From positions 1 through 6,456 of the forward strand of contig PWYO01000300.1 of the NCBI GenBank assembly GCA_003567835.1: a stretch of 6,456 nucleotides of DNA, in the 5' to 3' direction. The translations under genes were made by a program, and so were the position numbers. Origin of the DNA: Actinomycetota bacterium (lineage in GTDB: Bacteria; Actinomycetota; Humimicrobiia; Humimicrobiales; Humimicrobiaceae). Numbering within the stretch: position 1 is the stretch's first letter; the number at the start of each line of letters is the position of its first letter. Under the pieces are notes generated by a model. The model searched no databases and had not been told where the DNA came from. It was given only the letters and a program-made list of their open reading frames with translations. Of this stretch, positions 1 to 5,943 are shown one piece after another.

Positions 1-1798
1 CCGCTTTGGACCTGGCTTCAACCGATTTTACCAGTTGCTGAAGCAAGGTGCCCAGTGCCACGCCCTTTAGGGCTGATGGTTTTAGTTCATAGAGCAAAAC
101 GCGCATTTCTTTTAGGGCAACATCATGCAAACGCTTGATTTCAGCCAGCCGCTTGGCCACTGCATCCGGCTTCTTTTCCCATAATTTGGGAATGGTGCCC
201 GCAATAAGATTTGCTGAAAAAAGGGTCTGGGTGACCGTGTCATGCAGCTCTCTGGCCAGCTTGCTTCGTTCATTTGCATGCGCTTTCTCTTTGGCGATTT
301 TTTTCTGCAATCTTTCGGTATTTTTTCTGGCAGTGACATCTCTTCCATAAATATTGGCATAATTGGAGCCGGCAACCGGCACAACCGTAAACTCATATAC
401 CAAATCCCCAACATGAGACTCGAATGTCCTTATTTCAGCTCTTTTCTTTTGCGACCACGCCTGGGGTTTGCCCTGTAAAAGTTTTAAAAATTGATCTTTT
501 TTTGGGCCATCCAAATTTTTTAATATGTTTTCCGCGGGCTGGTTGGCATAAATGATTTTATTTTTATTATTCATCCTCATGACAGGATTGGGGTTTTCCA
601 GTGTAAATCTGGACAGGCTCTCTATTTCCATTTCAATTTTTCTACGTTCTGTTATATCCGAAAATATGGTTGCAAACCTTCCTTTGAATGGCGAGAATAC
701 TGAAATTGAAAAATACTTTTCCATAGGGGGGAAATAAGCTTCAAACTTTGCTGGTTTGCCAGACTTTGAGACCTGGGCATAAATACCTATATAGGGGGCC
801 ATATCGGTATTGTAAATGTCTGAAGCCTTCTTTCCTATCACCCGATCCCTTTGCAGGCCCATAATTGACTGGAAAGCATGGTTTACATCAAGAATCCTAT
901 AATCAACCGGCTTGCCGGAGTGGTCATAAATCATCTTCTGCAGGCAGACTGCTTCATTCATGGAAAAATAAAGGGAGCGGAATTTCTCTTCACTTTCCCT
1001 TATTTCTTTTTCCCTCTGTTTTAATTTAAAAAAAAGCAAATCTATAGGGCGGGAAAATCCTGTTTCAATAACAGCTTTATATATTAGGAAGAACGATACC
1101 AGCTTAAAGAAATGGCCCAGCTGGTTAAACAACCCATATACATCAGTGTATAAAGTAAAAGACATTTCCGATAGGATGGTTATCAATAAAGAGGCAGCAA
1201 TCAAAGAAAAGACTGTCCTGTCAAACTCTTTGCGGTAAAAATGGAGAAAAAATATGGTCAGTGCCAAAAAGAAGGAAATAATATATTCACTGGCAATTTT
1301 AAATGTGGTAAGCCCATAGCCCTCTATAAAAGATGTGGGGAATATTTCCCAGTAAAAAATGGATAGCAGAATTAATGCAGTAACCCCCAGGTAGGCTAAA
1401 AACTGAAACCTATAATTTAAGCTTCTGGTTATAAACAACAAAGCAATAAGCAGAGAAATGCTTTCCAGGTATCTGGCGGAAATCCAGAGCTGGGTGGCCA
1501 GGTTTGACTCCACAAAGCCGGAAAAAACACCCATCCCTTCATAGGCAAGCGTGTGAAAAAGATCCAGTATGCCTACAAAAAAATAGGCAATTCCCACAAA
1601 AAGGAGGTAATTATTGTCCAAAAACTTCTTCGAATTCCAGGCAATGATAAATATGCCAAAGGCGATGACAATGGTAAAAAGTTCCACCAAGCTGTGGTAC
1701 AGCAAATAACTATATAGGCTTGCAAGATAAAGGCCTATGAGGGAAACCAGGCCCAATATGAAAGTTAGGTAATTTCTTCTAAAAAAAGTGCCAATCAA
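1..1798 (-). CDS. MASE3-PAS-PAS sensor histidine kinase (HisKA_3 type), C-terminus cut by window edge
   Basis: Membrane-bound sensor kinase of a two-component system; 599 codons are visible and the frame is open to the left edge. Numbering from the TTG at 1798: residues ~10-255 form a multi-helix MASE3-type sensory domain, with the typical segments HTLAYEGMGVF, TQLWISARYLES and, at its end, ETGFSRPIDLLFFKLK. Then follow a PAS domain (~270-385, ending SDITERRK), a second PAS (~395-492, ending YGRDVTARK), a short helical linker, and a NarX/DegS-like HisKA_3 helix with ARELHDTVTQTLFSANLI. His519 is the expected phospho-acceptor. The HATPase_c domain and any partner LuxR-type response regulator lie beyond the edge. 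The signal is unknown. The start is uncertain: after the in-frame TGA at 1903-1901 there is no ATG or GTG, and TTG 1798 is the first usual start codon, without a clear ribosome site. It places the first membrane helix (LTFILGLVSLIGLYLA) right after a short basic N-terminus. Family call is firm; start is weak. Confidence 0.93.
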   Translation of the reverse strand, partial: MIGTFFRRNYLTFILGLVSLIGLYLASLYSYLLYHSLVELFTIVIAFGIFIIAWNSKKFLDNNYLLFVGIAYFFVGILDLFHTLAYEGMGVFSGFVESNLATQLWISARYLESISLLIALLFITRSLNYRFQFLAYLGVTALILLSIFYWEIFPTSFIEGYGLTTFKIASEYIISFFLALTIFFLHFYRKEFDRTVFSLIAASLLITILSEMSFTLYTDVYGLFNQLGHFFKLVSFFLIYKAVIETGFSRPIDLLFFKLKQREKEIRESEEKFRSLYFSMNEAVCLQKMIYDHSGKPVDYRILDVNHAFQSIMGLQRDRVIGKKASDIYNTDMAPYIGIYAQVSKSGKPAKFEAYFPPMEKYFSISVFSPFKGRFATIFSDITERRKIEMEIESLSRFTLENPNPVMRMNNKNKIIYANQPAENILKNLDGPKKDQFLKLLQGKPQAWSQKKRAEIRTFESHVGDLVYEFTVVPVAGSNYANIYGRDVTARKNTERLQKKIAKEKAHANERSKLARELHDTVTQTLFSANLIAGTIPKLWEKKPDAVAKRLAEIKRLHDVALKEMRVLLYELKPSALKGVALGTLLQQLVKSVEARSKA

Positions 1799-1874
1799 AA
1801 TATTTTCAGCCAGACATATTATATTAAAACATGATAAGACAAGGAAGGCCGCTGTTTTTTTCCTTATCCTAGAA

Positions 1875-1904
1875 AATATATACCATATTTTTGTAAAAGA
1901 TCAA
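1875..1904 (-). promoter_or_regulatory. possible promoter of the sensor kinase gene
   Basis: Read on the minus strand, TTGATC (1904-1899) is followed after 18 bases by TATATT (1880-1875), or after 16 by TATATA. These are partial matches to sigma-70 -35 and -10 boxes. Transcription would start near 1868 and leave a leader of about 70 bases before TTG 1798. The region is AT-rich, so such matches are easy to find by chance. Confidence 0.28.
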
Positions 1905-2095
1905 AACAGCCTTTAAAAGCCGCTTTTCCCAGCATAGCATATTTTGGTTTGTTTGCTATAAAATTTTAGATCGGTAATGATTGAACATCATTGCTTCAAG
2001 CTTAATTACCAAAGATACTATCGATTCCCGGCTTCCTCTATAGCCCATGCAGCACCATTTTTTAATTTTTTCCGAATAGTATGTTTCTATCTCCA

Positions 2096-2121
2096 ATGGT
2101 GACCATCCCCTACAGATGGTC
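2096..2121. repeat. overlapping inverted repeats (ATGGT/ACCAT)
   Basis: GACCATC (2101-2107) and GATGGTC (2115-2121) form a perfect 7-bp stem around CCCTACA. The left arm also forms a tighter dyad with ATGGT just before it (ATGGT-G-ACCAT, 2096-2106). Three related half-sites in 26 bases could be an operator or a small RNA hairpin. No run of T follows on either strand, so it is not an intrinsic terminator. Confidence 0.55.
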
Positions 2122-2160
2122 CTCTGGCTGCTGGCCGTCAATCTTTACCAAGATAGCTTG

Positions 2161-2195
2161 AAGGCTTTGCCTTATCTTTTTTTTAGAAAAAAGAT
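2161..2195. repeat. two adjacent hairpins with long T/A tracts, terminator-like on plus strand
   Basis: AAGGC-TTT-GCCTT (2161-2173) is followed by ATC and eight T residues (2177-2184), as in a short rho-independent terminator read on the plus strand. The T tract also pairs with the A tract after it: ATCTTTTTT and AAAAAAGAT flank a TTAG loop (2174-2195). No plus-strand gene lies upstream. On the minus strand it lies about 200 bases past the reductase stop, but the T tract then comes before the GC stem, so its role there is unclear. Confidence 0.4.
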
Positions 2196-2241
2196 TGCAT
2201 CCTTGCCCGTGCACCCAGGGCAATAAGCCAAAAGCCCAGTT

Positions 2242-2283
2242 TCCTGGATGTCCGGCCCTTTCGTTTTTTTTAAGCATCCAGGA
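2242..2283. repeat. 9-bp inverted repeat
   Basis: TCCTGGATG (2242-2250) and CATCCAGGA (2275-2283) are perfect reverse complements separated by 24 bases that include a T8 run (2264-2271 area). The stem could form in RNA from either strand. Function unknown. Confidence 0.5.
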
Positions 2284-2376
2284 TAGTCCAGCGGCTGAAA
2301 TCACCTTTCAAGCCATAGCCAGACCTTCAGCCTGTTTTATCTATATATACATAAAAGACCCTTCTGGAATACAAAT

Positions 2377-2404
2377 AAAAAATCCAAACCCTTTACCGGA
2401 CTTT
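2377..2404 (-). terminator. weak terminator-like hairpin after the flavin reductase gene
   Basis: On the minus strand AAAGTCC, overlapping the TAA stop, can pair with GGATTTT (one G-U pair) across a 12-base loop, and the right arm continues into TTTTTTATTT. The stem is AT-rich and the loop large, so termination would be inefficient. Confidence 0.25.
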
Positions 2405-3086
2405 AGTCATAACCAGGAAAATAATCCATTACTATTTTATCCTCATTTACGCCAACCTCAGAAAGGCTTCCTTGGACCGCTTTTACCATATTTATGGGCC
2501 CTGATATATAAAATTTTCGCTTACCGGGGTCTCTGATTTTTTCTTCAATTAATTTTTTGTCTATCAGCTGGGGCTCAAAAATATAGTTTACGGAAAGTCC
2601 TTTATTGTTTTTCTGCATTTTATCCCAAAGTTTTCCAAAAACTACGCTTTCCCTGTCCCTGCAGCTGTAGAGCAATAGGATGTCTTTTATGCTGTCTGCC
2701 CTTTCAAGGTCAAGTAGTATGGAGCGATAGGGTGTTATGCCGATACCGCCTGCGATAAACACATAGCTGGGCTCTTTTTTTTCTACCGTAAAACTCCCCC
2801 CAATATTATAGGCTTCTATGCTGTCCCCAGGTTCAAGCCCCAACAGGGCTTTTTTAAAGGTGCTGCCCCCTTGCCTGAGAAATTTAGAAGTAAGCCTTAT
2901 GTTATGCTCAAAAGGAGCTGAAGAGATGGTAAAATGCCGTTCAATGCCTCTTCTATCCGGCCGATGATGCGGTATCTTGTAAAATAGAAACTGCCCTGGT
3001 TTCCAGCTCAAGGGTTTTTCCGGCTGAAAAATAAATGAGATAACATTTTTTGCTTCATTGATTGTTTTTATTAATTCCACTTTCAT
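2403..3086 (-). CDS. FNR-like flavin reductase (FAD/NAD(P)-binding oxidoreductase)
   Basis: A 227-residue cytoplasmic flavoprotein of the ferredoxin-NADP reductase fold, moving electrons between NAD(P)H and a one-electron carrier. Visible motifs: FAD isoalloxazine motif RHFTISS (50-56, the RxYS position), a second FAD-contact segment RQGGSTF (71-77), the pyridine-nucleotide loop GGIGITP (113-119), ISGPINMV (194-201), and the C-terminal DYFPGY (221-226). Length fits the two-domain core; no [2Fe-2S] ferredoxin domain (no CxxxxCxxC) and no globin domain is fused, so the electron partner must be a separate protein. ATG 3086 is preceded by GAGG six bases upstream, which fixes the start. It stands alone, 275 bases after the small CxxC gene on the same strand. 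Known relatives work with ferredoxins, oxygenases, rubredoxin-type carriers or hydrogenase partners; the sequence does not tell which. Confidence 0.93.
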   Translation of the reverse strand: MKVELIKTINEAKNVISFIFQPEKPLSWKPGQFLFYKIPHHRPDRRGIERHFTISSAPFEHNIRLTSKFLRQGGSTFKKALLGLEPGDSIEAYNIGGSFTVEKKEPSYVFIAGGIGITPYRSILLDLERADSIKDILLLYSCRDRESVVFGKLWDKMQKNNKGLSVNYIFEPQLIDKKLIEEKIRDPGKRKFYISGPINMVKAVQGSLSEVGVNEDKIVMDYFPGYD

Positions 3087-3090
3087 GAAA

Positions 3091-3114
3091 ATCCTCGCAA
3101 TATATTTGCAAATA
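3091..3114 (-). promoter_or_regulatory. ribosome site plus 12-bp palindrome before the flavin reductase
   Basis: GCGAGGAT (3098-3091) is the ribosome site for ATG 3086. Directly upstream is the perfect 12-bp palindrome TATTTGCAAATA (3103-3114), and before that CCTCT/AGAGG arms (3115-3131 on the plus strand). In the mRNA leader these could fold near the ribosome site; in DNA the palindrome could be an operator. Only the symmetry is seen. Confidence 0.4.
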
Positions 3115-3205
3115 CCTCTTTTTTGTAGAGGAGATCTCTTGGCAACAAATCTAAATTCATGGTCTGGGGCGGAAAAGCTATGCTCGTTTCCTGTCCTGCC
3201 AATGA

Positions 3206-3234
3206 TTGCTAAGCCTGCAAAGGCTTGTTGTCAA
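3206..3234 (-). promoter_or_regulatory. possible flavin reductase promoter with dyad in the spacer
   Basis: Minus strand: a perfect -35 hexamer TTGACA (3234-3229), two bases, then the dyad AAGCCT-TTGC-AGGCTT (3226-3211), then TAGCAA (3211-3206) as a poor -10 at 17 bases. A symmetric element between the promoter boxes is what a spacer-binding regulator would need. The weak -10 keeps this tentative. The leader to ATG 3086 would be about 110 bases. Confidence 0.25.
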
Positions 3235-3345
3235 AATCGTATTTTCCGAAAAAAACTTGCCTTAAATTTTGCTAATTTATGCCAAAAGAAATTTGCTTGG
3301 CTTTAAGCGCCATAAGAAAATCAGCATCGTTTCAGCTGGGGCCCA

Positions 3346-3363
3346 TATGGTATTTATGGTATT
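3346..3363. repeat. 9-bp tandem repeat at the end of the small CxxC gene
   Basis: TATGGTATT occurs twice head to tail (3346-3354, 3355-3363) and abuts the TAA stop of the small gene. CATATGG (3344-3350) and CCATATG (3367-3373) flank it as inverted arms. It looks like a local duplication; no function is evident. Confidence 0.6.
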
Positions 3364-3556
3364 ATTCCATATGTCCTTTTAGAAGACCCACCAGGTCACT
3401 TATGTGTTCCTCTTTGTCCTTTATCATTTTTTGCCAGAAATCCTTGCACTCACTGCACCCCGAAGCATCCTTGAGATAGTCATTCTTTATCCGCCACAGG
3501 CTTTTATTTTCTTCGGTCAGCTGGGCCATAAGATTATACGTATTGTTGTCTAACAT
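3362..3556 (-). CDS. small helical protein with a CxxC motif, function unknown
   Basis: A 64-residue protein starting MLDNNTYNLM. ATG 3556 is chosen over the in-frame ATG at 3577 because an excellent ribosome site, AAGGAGGGG, lies between them five bases before ATG 3556. The protein is acidic/basic mixed and reads as two helices: LMAQLTEENKSLWRIKNDYL, then a turn with GCSEC (Cys33 and Cys36), then FWQKMIKDKEEHISDLVGLL. There is no signal peptide or membrane segment. One Cys pair could form a disulfide or, by dimerising, bind a metal. I do not recognise a named family. Strong ribosome site, a clean start and sensible composition argue that it is a real gene. It is alone, with large gaps on both sides, so neighbours give little help. 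Confidence 0.78.
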   Translation of the reverse strand: MLDNNTYNLMAQLTEENKSLWRIKNDYLKDASGCSECKDFWQKMIKDKEEHISDLVGLLKGHME

Positions 3557-3595
3557 GTTCCCCTCCTTGGTTTTCATTTATAAATACGGTTGCTG

Positions 3596-3631
3596 TTGAT
3601 CATATATGGATTGTGCTTACGAAATGATCAA
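3596..3631. repeat. 8-bp inverted repeat TTGATCAT / ATGATCAA in the small gene's leader
   Basis: TTGATCAT (3596-3603) and ATGATCAA (3624-3631) are perfect inverted copies, centre to centre 28 bases. Each contains the self-complementary TGATCA, so they are also near-direct repeats. It sits 40-75 bases upstream of ATG 3556. TTGAT/ATCAA are FNR/CRP-type half-sites but the spacing is wrong for a single site; a second looser pair (TTGAT-N7-ATCAA) is at 3725-3741. Confidence 0.45.
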
Positions 3632-3660
3632 ATTGGATCCATTAAATAAAATTCTTTTTT

Positions 3661-3690
3661 CCTATACTTGTATCAAACCTCCCCGGTCAA
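3661..3690 (-). promoter_or_regulatory. possible promoter of the small CxxC gene
   Basis: On the minus strand TTGACC (3690-3685, five of six to the -35 consensus) is followed after 18 bases by TATAGG (3666-3661, four of six to -10). Transcription would start near 3654 and leave a leader of about 100 bases containing the inverted repeat at 3596-3631. Confidence 0.33.
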
Positions 3691-3916
3691 GGCCTTTTTT
3701 GGTTATAAAAGCTTATTGGCCTAATTGATGCAATTTATCAACAGGTCTACCAGGTTCCCTGTCATGAGACCTAATAAAGCTTTCATTTCCATAATTGCAT
3801 AGAGATTTTAAATATTCAAAGGACTAATAATTAGCACCTTTATTTTTTAAAACCCAGAATGGCTGTGCACTGGGGATAGCAGTTAGGGCTTATGAATTCT
3901 TTCTTTTTATAAATAG

Positions 3917-3946
3917 GCCCCAATAGGAACTATGGGGCGCGTTTTT
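3917..3946. terminator. GC-rich terminator-like hairpin
   Basis: GCCCC-A-ATAG (3917-3926) pairs with CTAT-GGGGC (3930-3938) around the loop GAA with one bulged A: nine pairs. On the plus strand TTTTT follows at 3942-3946, after a GCG gap. On the minus strand the stem is followed by a weaker CTATTTAT. Gene context favours use on the minus strand, 184 bases past the radical SAM stop; the T tract favours plus, where no gene is seen upstream. It may work both ways. Confidence 0.5.
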
Positions 3947-4068
3947 CTGACGCCAGCATTATATTTTCTGGCTTTTTGCCTGAACAAGAAAGAAGGATTG
4001 AAAACTTGCCCCTGACAGACGCTATTGCCTGCATTCAAAAAGCTTGCCCAACCTCATTCAATTGCTAA

Positions 4069-4083
4069 TGCCTATTTTAGGCA
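4069..4083. repeat. short hairpin TGCCTA-TTT-TAGGCA
   Basis: A perfect 6-bp stem with a 3-base loop, about 40 bases past the radical SAM stop on the minus strand. No T tract follows on either strand, so it is at most an mRNA 3'-end stabiliser. Confidence 0.4.
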
Positions 4084-4121
4084 ATGATTGATATAGCTTG
4101 TGTTTGCATCATGCAGGCAGT

Positions 4122-5651
4122 CTATTGGTCGCTTCCTATATAACGTTTTTTCCATATGGGATCAAAATGCCTGGCCATTTGTTTGCCATAGGCCAAAAAG
4201 GCATCCCTGTAGACACGGCTGTTAATCAAATCAGCCTTGGGGACTTTATGATCCCCGTATATGTTTTTGGGGCCGACAGCCCCGTCCAAACCAATGAACT
4301 GATAAGCCGGGTTATACGTATTTAGCAAATCAGTAAAATCAATATGGTGGTCCCTATAGGGACAGGGCGTTAAAAGATTGCCGTCCTTGCGGAGATTTTG
4401 GCTCCCATGTCCCATTTTTTTTTGCCAATCCCTTATTGCCTTAAGGAATGGCTGATCCAGGACATCATTCAGGTTTTTCCCCTTATGATAGTAATGCCTT
4501 ATATTCCCTGCAATATAAGGCAGAAAAACACAGGGCATGATATTCCCATCCCAATCAATATGCAAATAGCCCCCGTCTCTACCTGCAGCAATACAGCCTT
4601 TTACCATAGTACCGTGATTTAGGAAATCAATTAAAAAGATTTTTTTCTCTTCAATCACTTTCCATATGCTTTTCCAAAACTGCAGCCTCTGGTCAGCAGA
4701 AGGCATCAGGCTAAAATCCGCATTGCGGCCAATGGGAAGGTACTGAAAATAAAAACCATAGAAGGCCCCCTCATTTTCAAAAAAATGGTTTAAAAACTGT
4801 TCATCCAGAACAGCAGAACAATTGTTTTTGTTTACGGTAACCGATATGCCGAAAGGGACTCCTTCCTTTCTCATCAGGGCCATAGCTTTAGAAACCCTTT
4901 CAAAAATTTTTACCCCTCTTCTGCTGTCGGTTGCTTCCTCCAGCCCTTCCACAGAGAAAGCCAGGGTGATGTTTTTGCACTTCCCTATTCTGGCAGCAAT
5001 ATTTTCGTCTATTAAGGTTCCATTGGTAAACGCCAAAAACAAAAGATCTTTGTTTTTCTCAACAATATCCAGCATATCCTTATCGTGGGAACGGTATAAA
5101 AAAGGCTCACCCCCGCTGAAAACCACCAGCCTGATATCCCACAATTTTTTTGCTTCCTCTACAATCCTGTCCAAAAGCTTCCAGGATAGTTTTGATTCCC
5201 TGTTGCCCGCAGCCGGCCCTGGCCCTGCTGCAGCATAACAGTCCGTACATTTCAGATTACATGCATGTCCCGGGCTTATCACCAGCAAAAAAGGAGGGTT
5301 GCTCCCTTTCCCTGCCGTATAGTCCCTGACGGCAGCATTTTTTCTCCTGGGTGTGAGCACAGCCTTTGCCCAAAGGTTCAAGACATCGGCCATAACCGCT
5401 TTTTTTAGGCGTTTTTTTTCTGCGGCCTTTGACATTGAATTAAGGATAGCCAGGGCCATTAACTTCTTTTCATCTAAAATCCTGGCGCCGGCATGATGAT
5501 ATTTGATCCTTTTGGCCAGGCCAAGGACAAGGCTTATCATGCCCTGCATAAGCTTGGCAAATATATTCCTGGTAAGACGGCTATACAGCAGGCTGGCTGC
5601 AAGGCTGCATAAAATAGAATGCTTCTGCTGCTTTTCTCTTTTTGTATACAA
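4122..5651 (-). CDS. radical SAM protein with a reduced SPASM-like C-terminal domain
   Basis: A 509-residue enzyme that should cleave S-adenosylmethionine to a radical; substrate unknown. Residues 1-~118 are a helical N-terminal extension (SLLYSRLTRNIF at 21-31). The core has the [4Fe-4S] motif CNLKCTDCY (Cys131, 135, 138), the SAM-contact FSGGEP (178-183), FTNGTLI (208-214) and AFSVEGLEEATDSRRG (231-246). A SPASM-like region follows: Cys353, then HIDWDGNIMPC (Cys374), AGNI (381-384) and CPYRDHH (Cys430). Only three cysteines are present there, too few for the two auxiliary clusters of classic SPASM enzymes. The tail, GKQMARHFDPIWKKRYIG, is intact in appearance. A TTG at 5651 directly follows an in-frame TGA and is the only usual start before the conserved-looking N-terminal helix; its ribosome site is poor, and ATG at residue 35 is the fallback. 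No peptide substrate or maturation partner lies adjacent, so a peptide-modifying role is not supported here. Confidence 0.92.
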   Translation of the reverse strand: MYTKREKQQKHSILCSLAASLLYSRLTRNIFAKLMQGMISLVLGLAKRIKYHHAGARILDEKKLMALAILNSMSKAAEKKRLKKAVMADVLNLWAKAVLTPRRKNAAVRDYTAGKGSNPPFLLVISPGHACNLKCTDCYAAAGPGPAAGNRESKLSWKLLDRIVEEAKKLWDIRLVVFSGGEPFLYRSHDKDMLDIVEKNKDLLFLAFTNGTLIDENIAARIGKCKNITLAFSVEGLEEATDSRRGVKIFERVSKAMALMRKEGVPFGISVTVNKNNCSAVLDEQFLNHFFENEGAFYGFYFQYLPIGRNADFSLMPSADQRLQFWKSIWKVIEEKKIFLIDFLNHGTMVKGCIAAGRDGGYLHIDWDGNIMPCVFLPYIAGNIRHYYHKGKNLNDVLDQPFLKAIRDWQKKMGHGSQNLRKDGNLLTPCPYRDHHIDFTDLLNTYNPAYQFIGLDGAVGPKNIYGDHKVPKADLINSRVYRDAFLAYGKQMARHFDPIWKKRYIGSDQ

Positions 5652-5755
5652 TCAAACTGCTTTCTGTCAATGAAATGAACCCATTAGATTTAAGCATAGC
5701 CTTTTTGAAAATGAAGAGCAATAACCAACCCATCTAAAGTGCCAGCACTATAAAA

Positions 5756-5813
5756 TGCTGCCCGGATTTGGGCCGCGAAAAAAATGGGGACAGCCATACA
5801 CCCCAGGGCAGCA
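5756..5813 (-). promoter_or_regulatory. candidate RNA leader with embedded terminator, upstream of the radical SAM gene
   Basis: On the minus strand TGCTGCCC (5813-5806) and GGGCAGCA (5763-5756) form a perfect 8-bp outer stem. Directly inside its 5' arm is TGGGG-N11-CCCCA (5805-5785) followed by seven T (5784-5778), the form of a rho-independent terminator. The 3' arm GGGC can instead pair with GCCC at 5774-5771 across AAATCC, so two folds compete. The terminator stands about 125 bases before the TTG start with no minus-strand gene upstream. TAAAAT (5821-5816) could be a -10 starting RNA right at the outer stem, but its -35 is poor. Confidence 0.38.
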
Positions 5814-5943
5814 AAATTTTACAAAACAATGCTTGTATTGAAATCATTTTTTTAGCCGGTTGGTCTTGGTTTTTTGGCCTAAGCCCATATAGCTGGTTTC
5901 CTGCCCAGGTTAAAGATCTTTTCAGATAAAAAATTTGGTTTTC

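Larger units (their letters stand above)
1799..2402. other. long intergenic region without a convincing gene
   Basis: Six hundred bases between the flavin reductase stop and the kinase start. Two short minus-strand frames (2304-2110 and 2141-1956) exist, but they have no good ribosome site and no recognisable motif, and they overlap each other in different frames. A plus-strand frame from 2195 runs into the antisense of the reductase gene. What is visible is symmetry: dyads at 2096-2121, 2161-2195 and 2242-2283, listed separately. It may hold the 3' region of the reductase transcript, the kinase control region, or decayed sequence. Confidence 0.6.
3557..4121. other. long intergenic region between the radical SAM and small CxxC genes
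   Basis: About 565 bases. It holds the small gene's likely promoter and leader (3557-3690), a loose TTGAT/ATCAA pair (3725-3741), a terminator-like hairpin (3917-3946) and a 6-bp dyad (4069-4083). No open frame with a ribosome site or recognisable product was found on either strand; the only short frame near the hairpin, from ATG 3860, is six codons long. Confidence 0.6.

Noticed and set aside
1956..2141. 61-codon minus-strand open frame
   Set aside because: Overlaps the previous frame in another phase, has no ribosome site and no family resemblance. A decayed gene cannot be excluded but is not supported.
2110..2304. 64-codon minus-strand open frame downstream of the flavin reductase
   Set aside because: No ribosome site, no recognisable motif, and the dyads at 2161-2195 and 2242-2283 run through it, giving the low-complexity FSKKK and LKKN parts.
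2195..2536. 113-codon plus-strand open frame
   Set aside because: Its second half is antisense to the clear flavin reductase gene; the composition is proline-rich and unnatural.
3557..3577. ATG 3577 as the start of the small CxxC gene
   Set aside because: The ribosome site AAGGAGGGG lies after it and serves ATG 3556.
4822..5238. 138-codon plus-strand open frame
   Set aside because: Lies wholly antisense to the radical SAM core, which has clear catalytic motifs.
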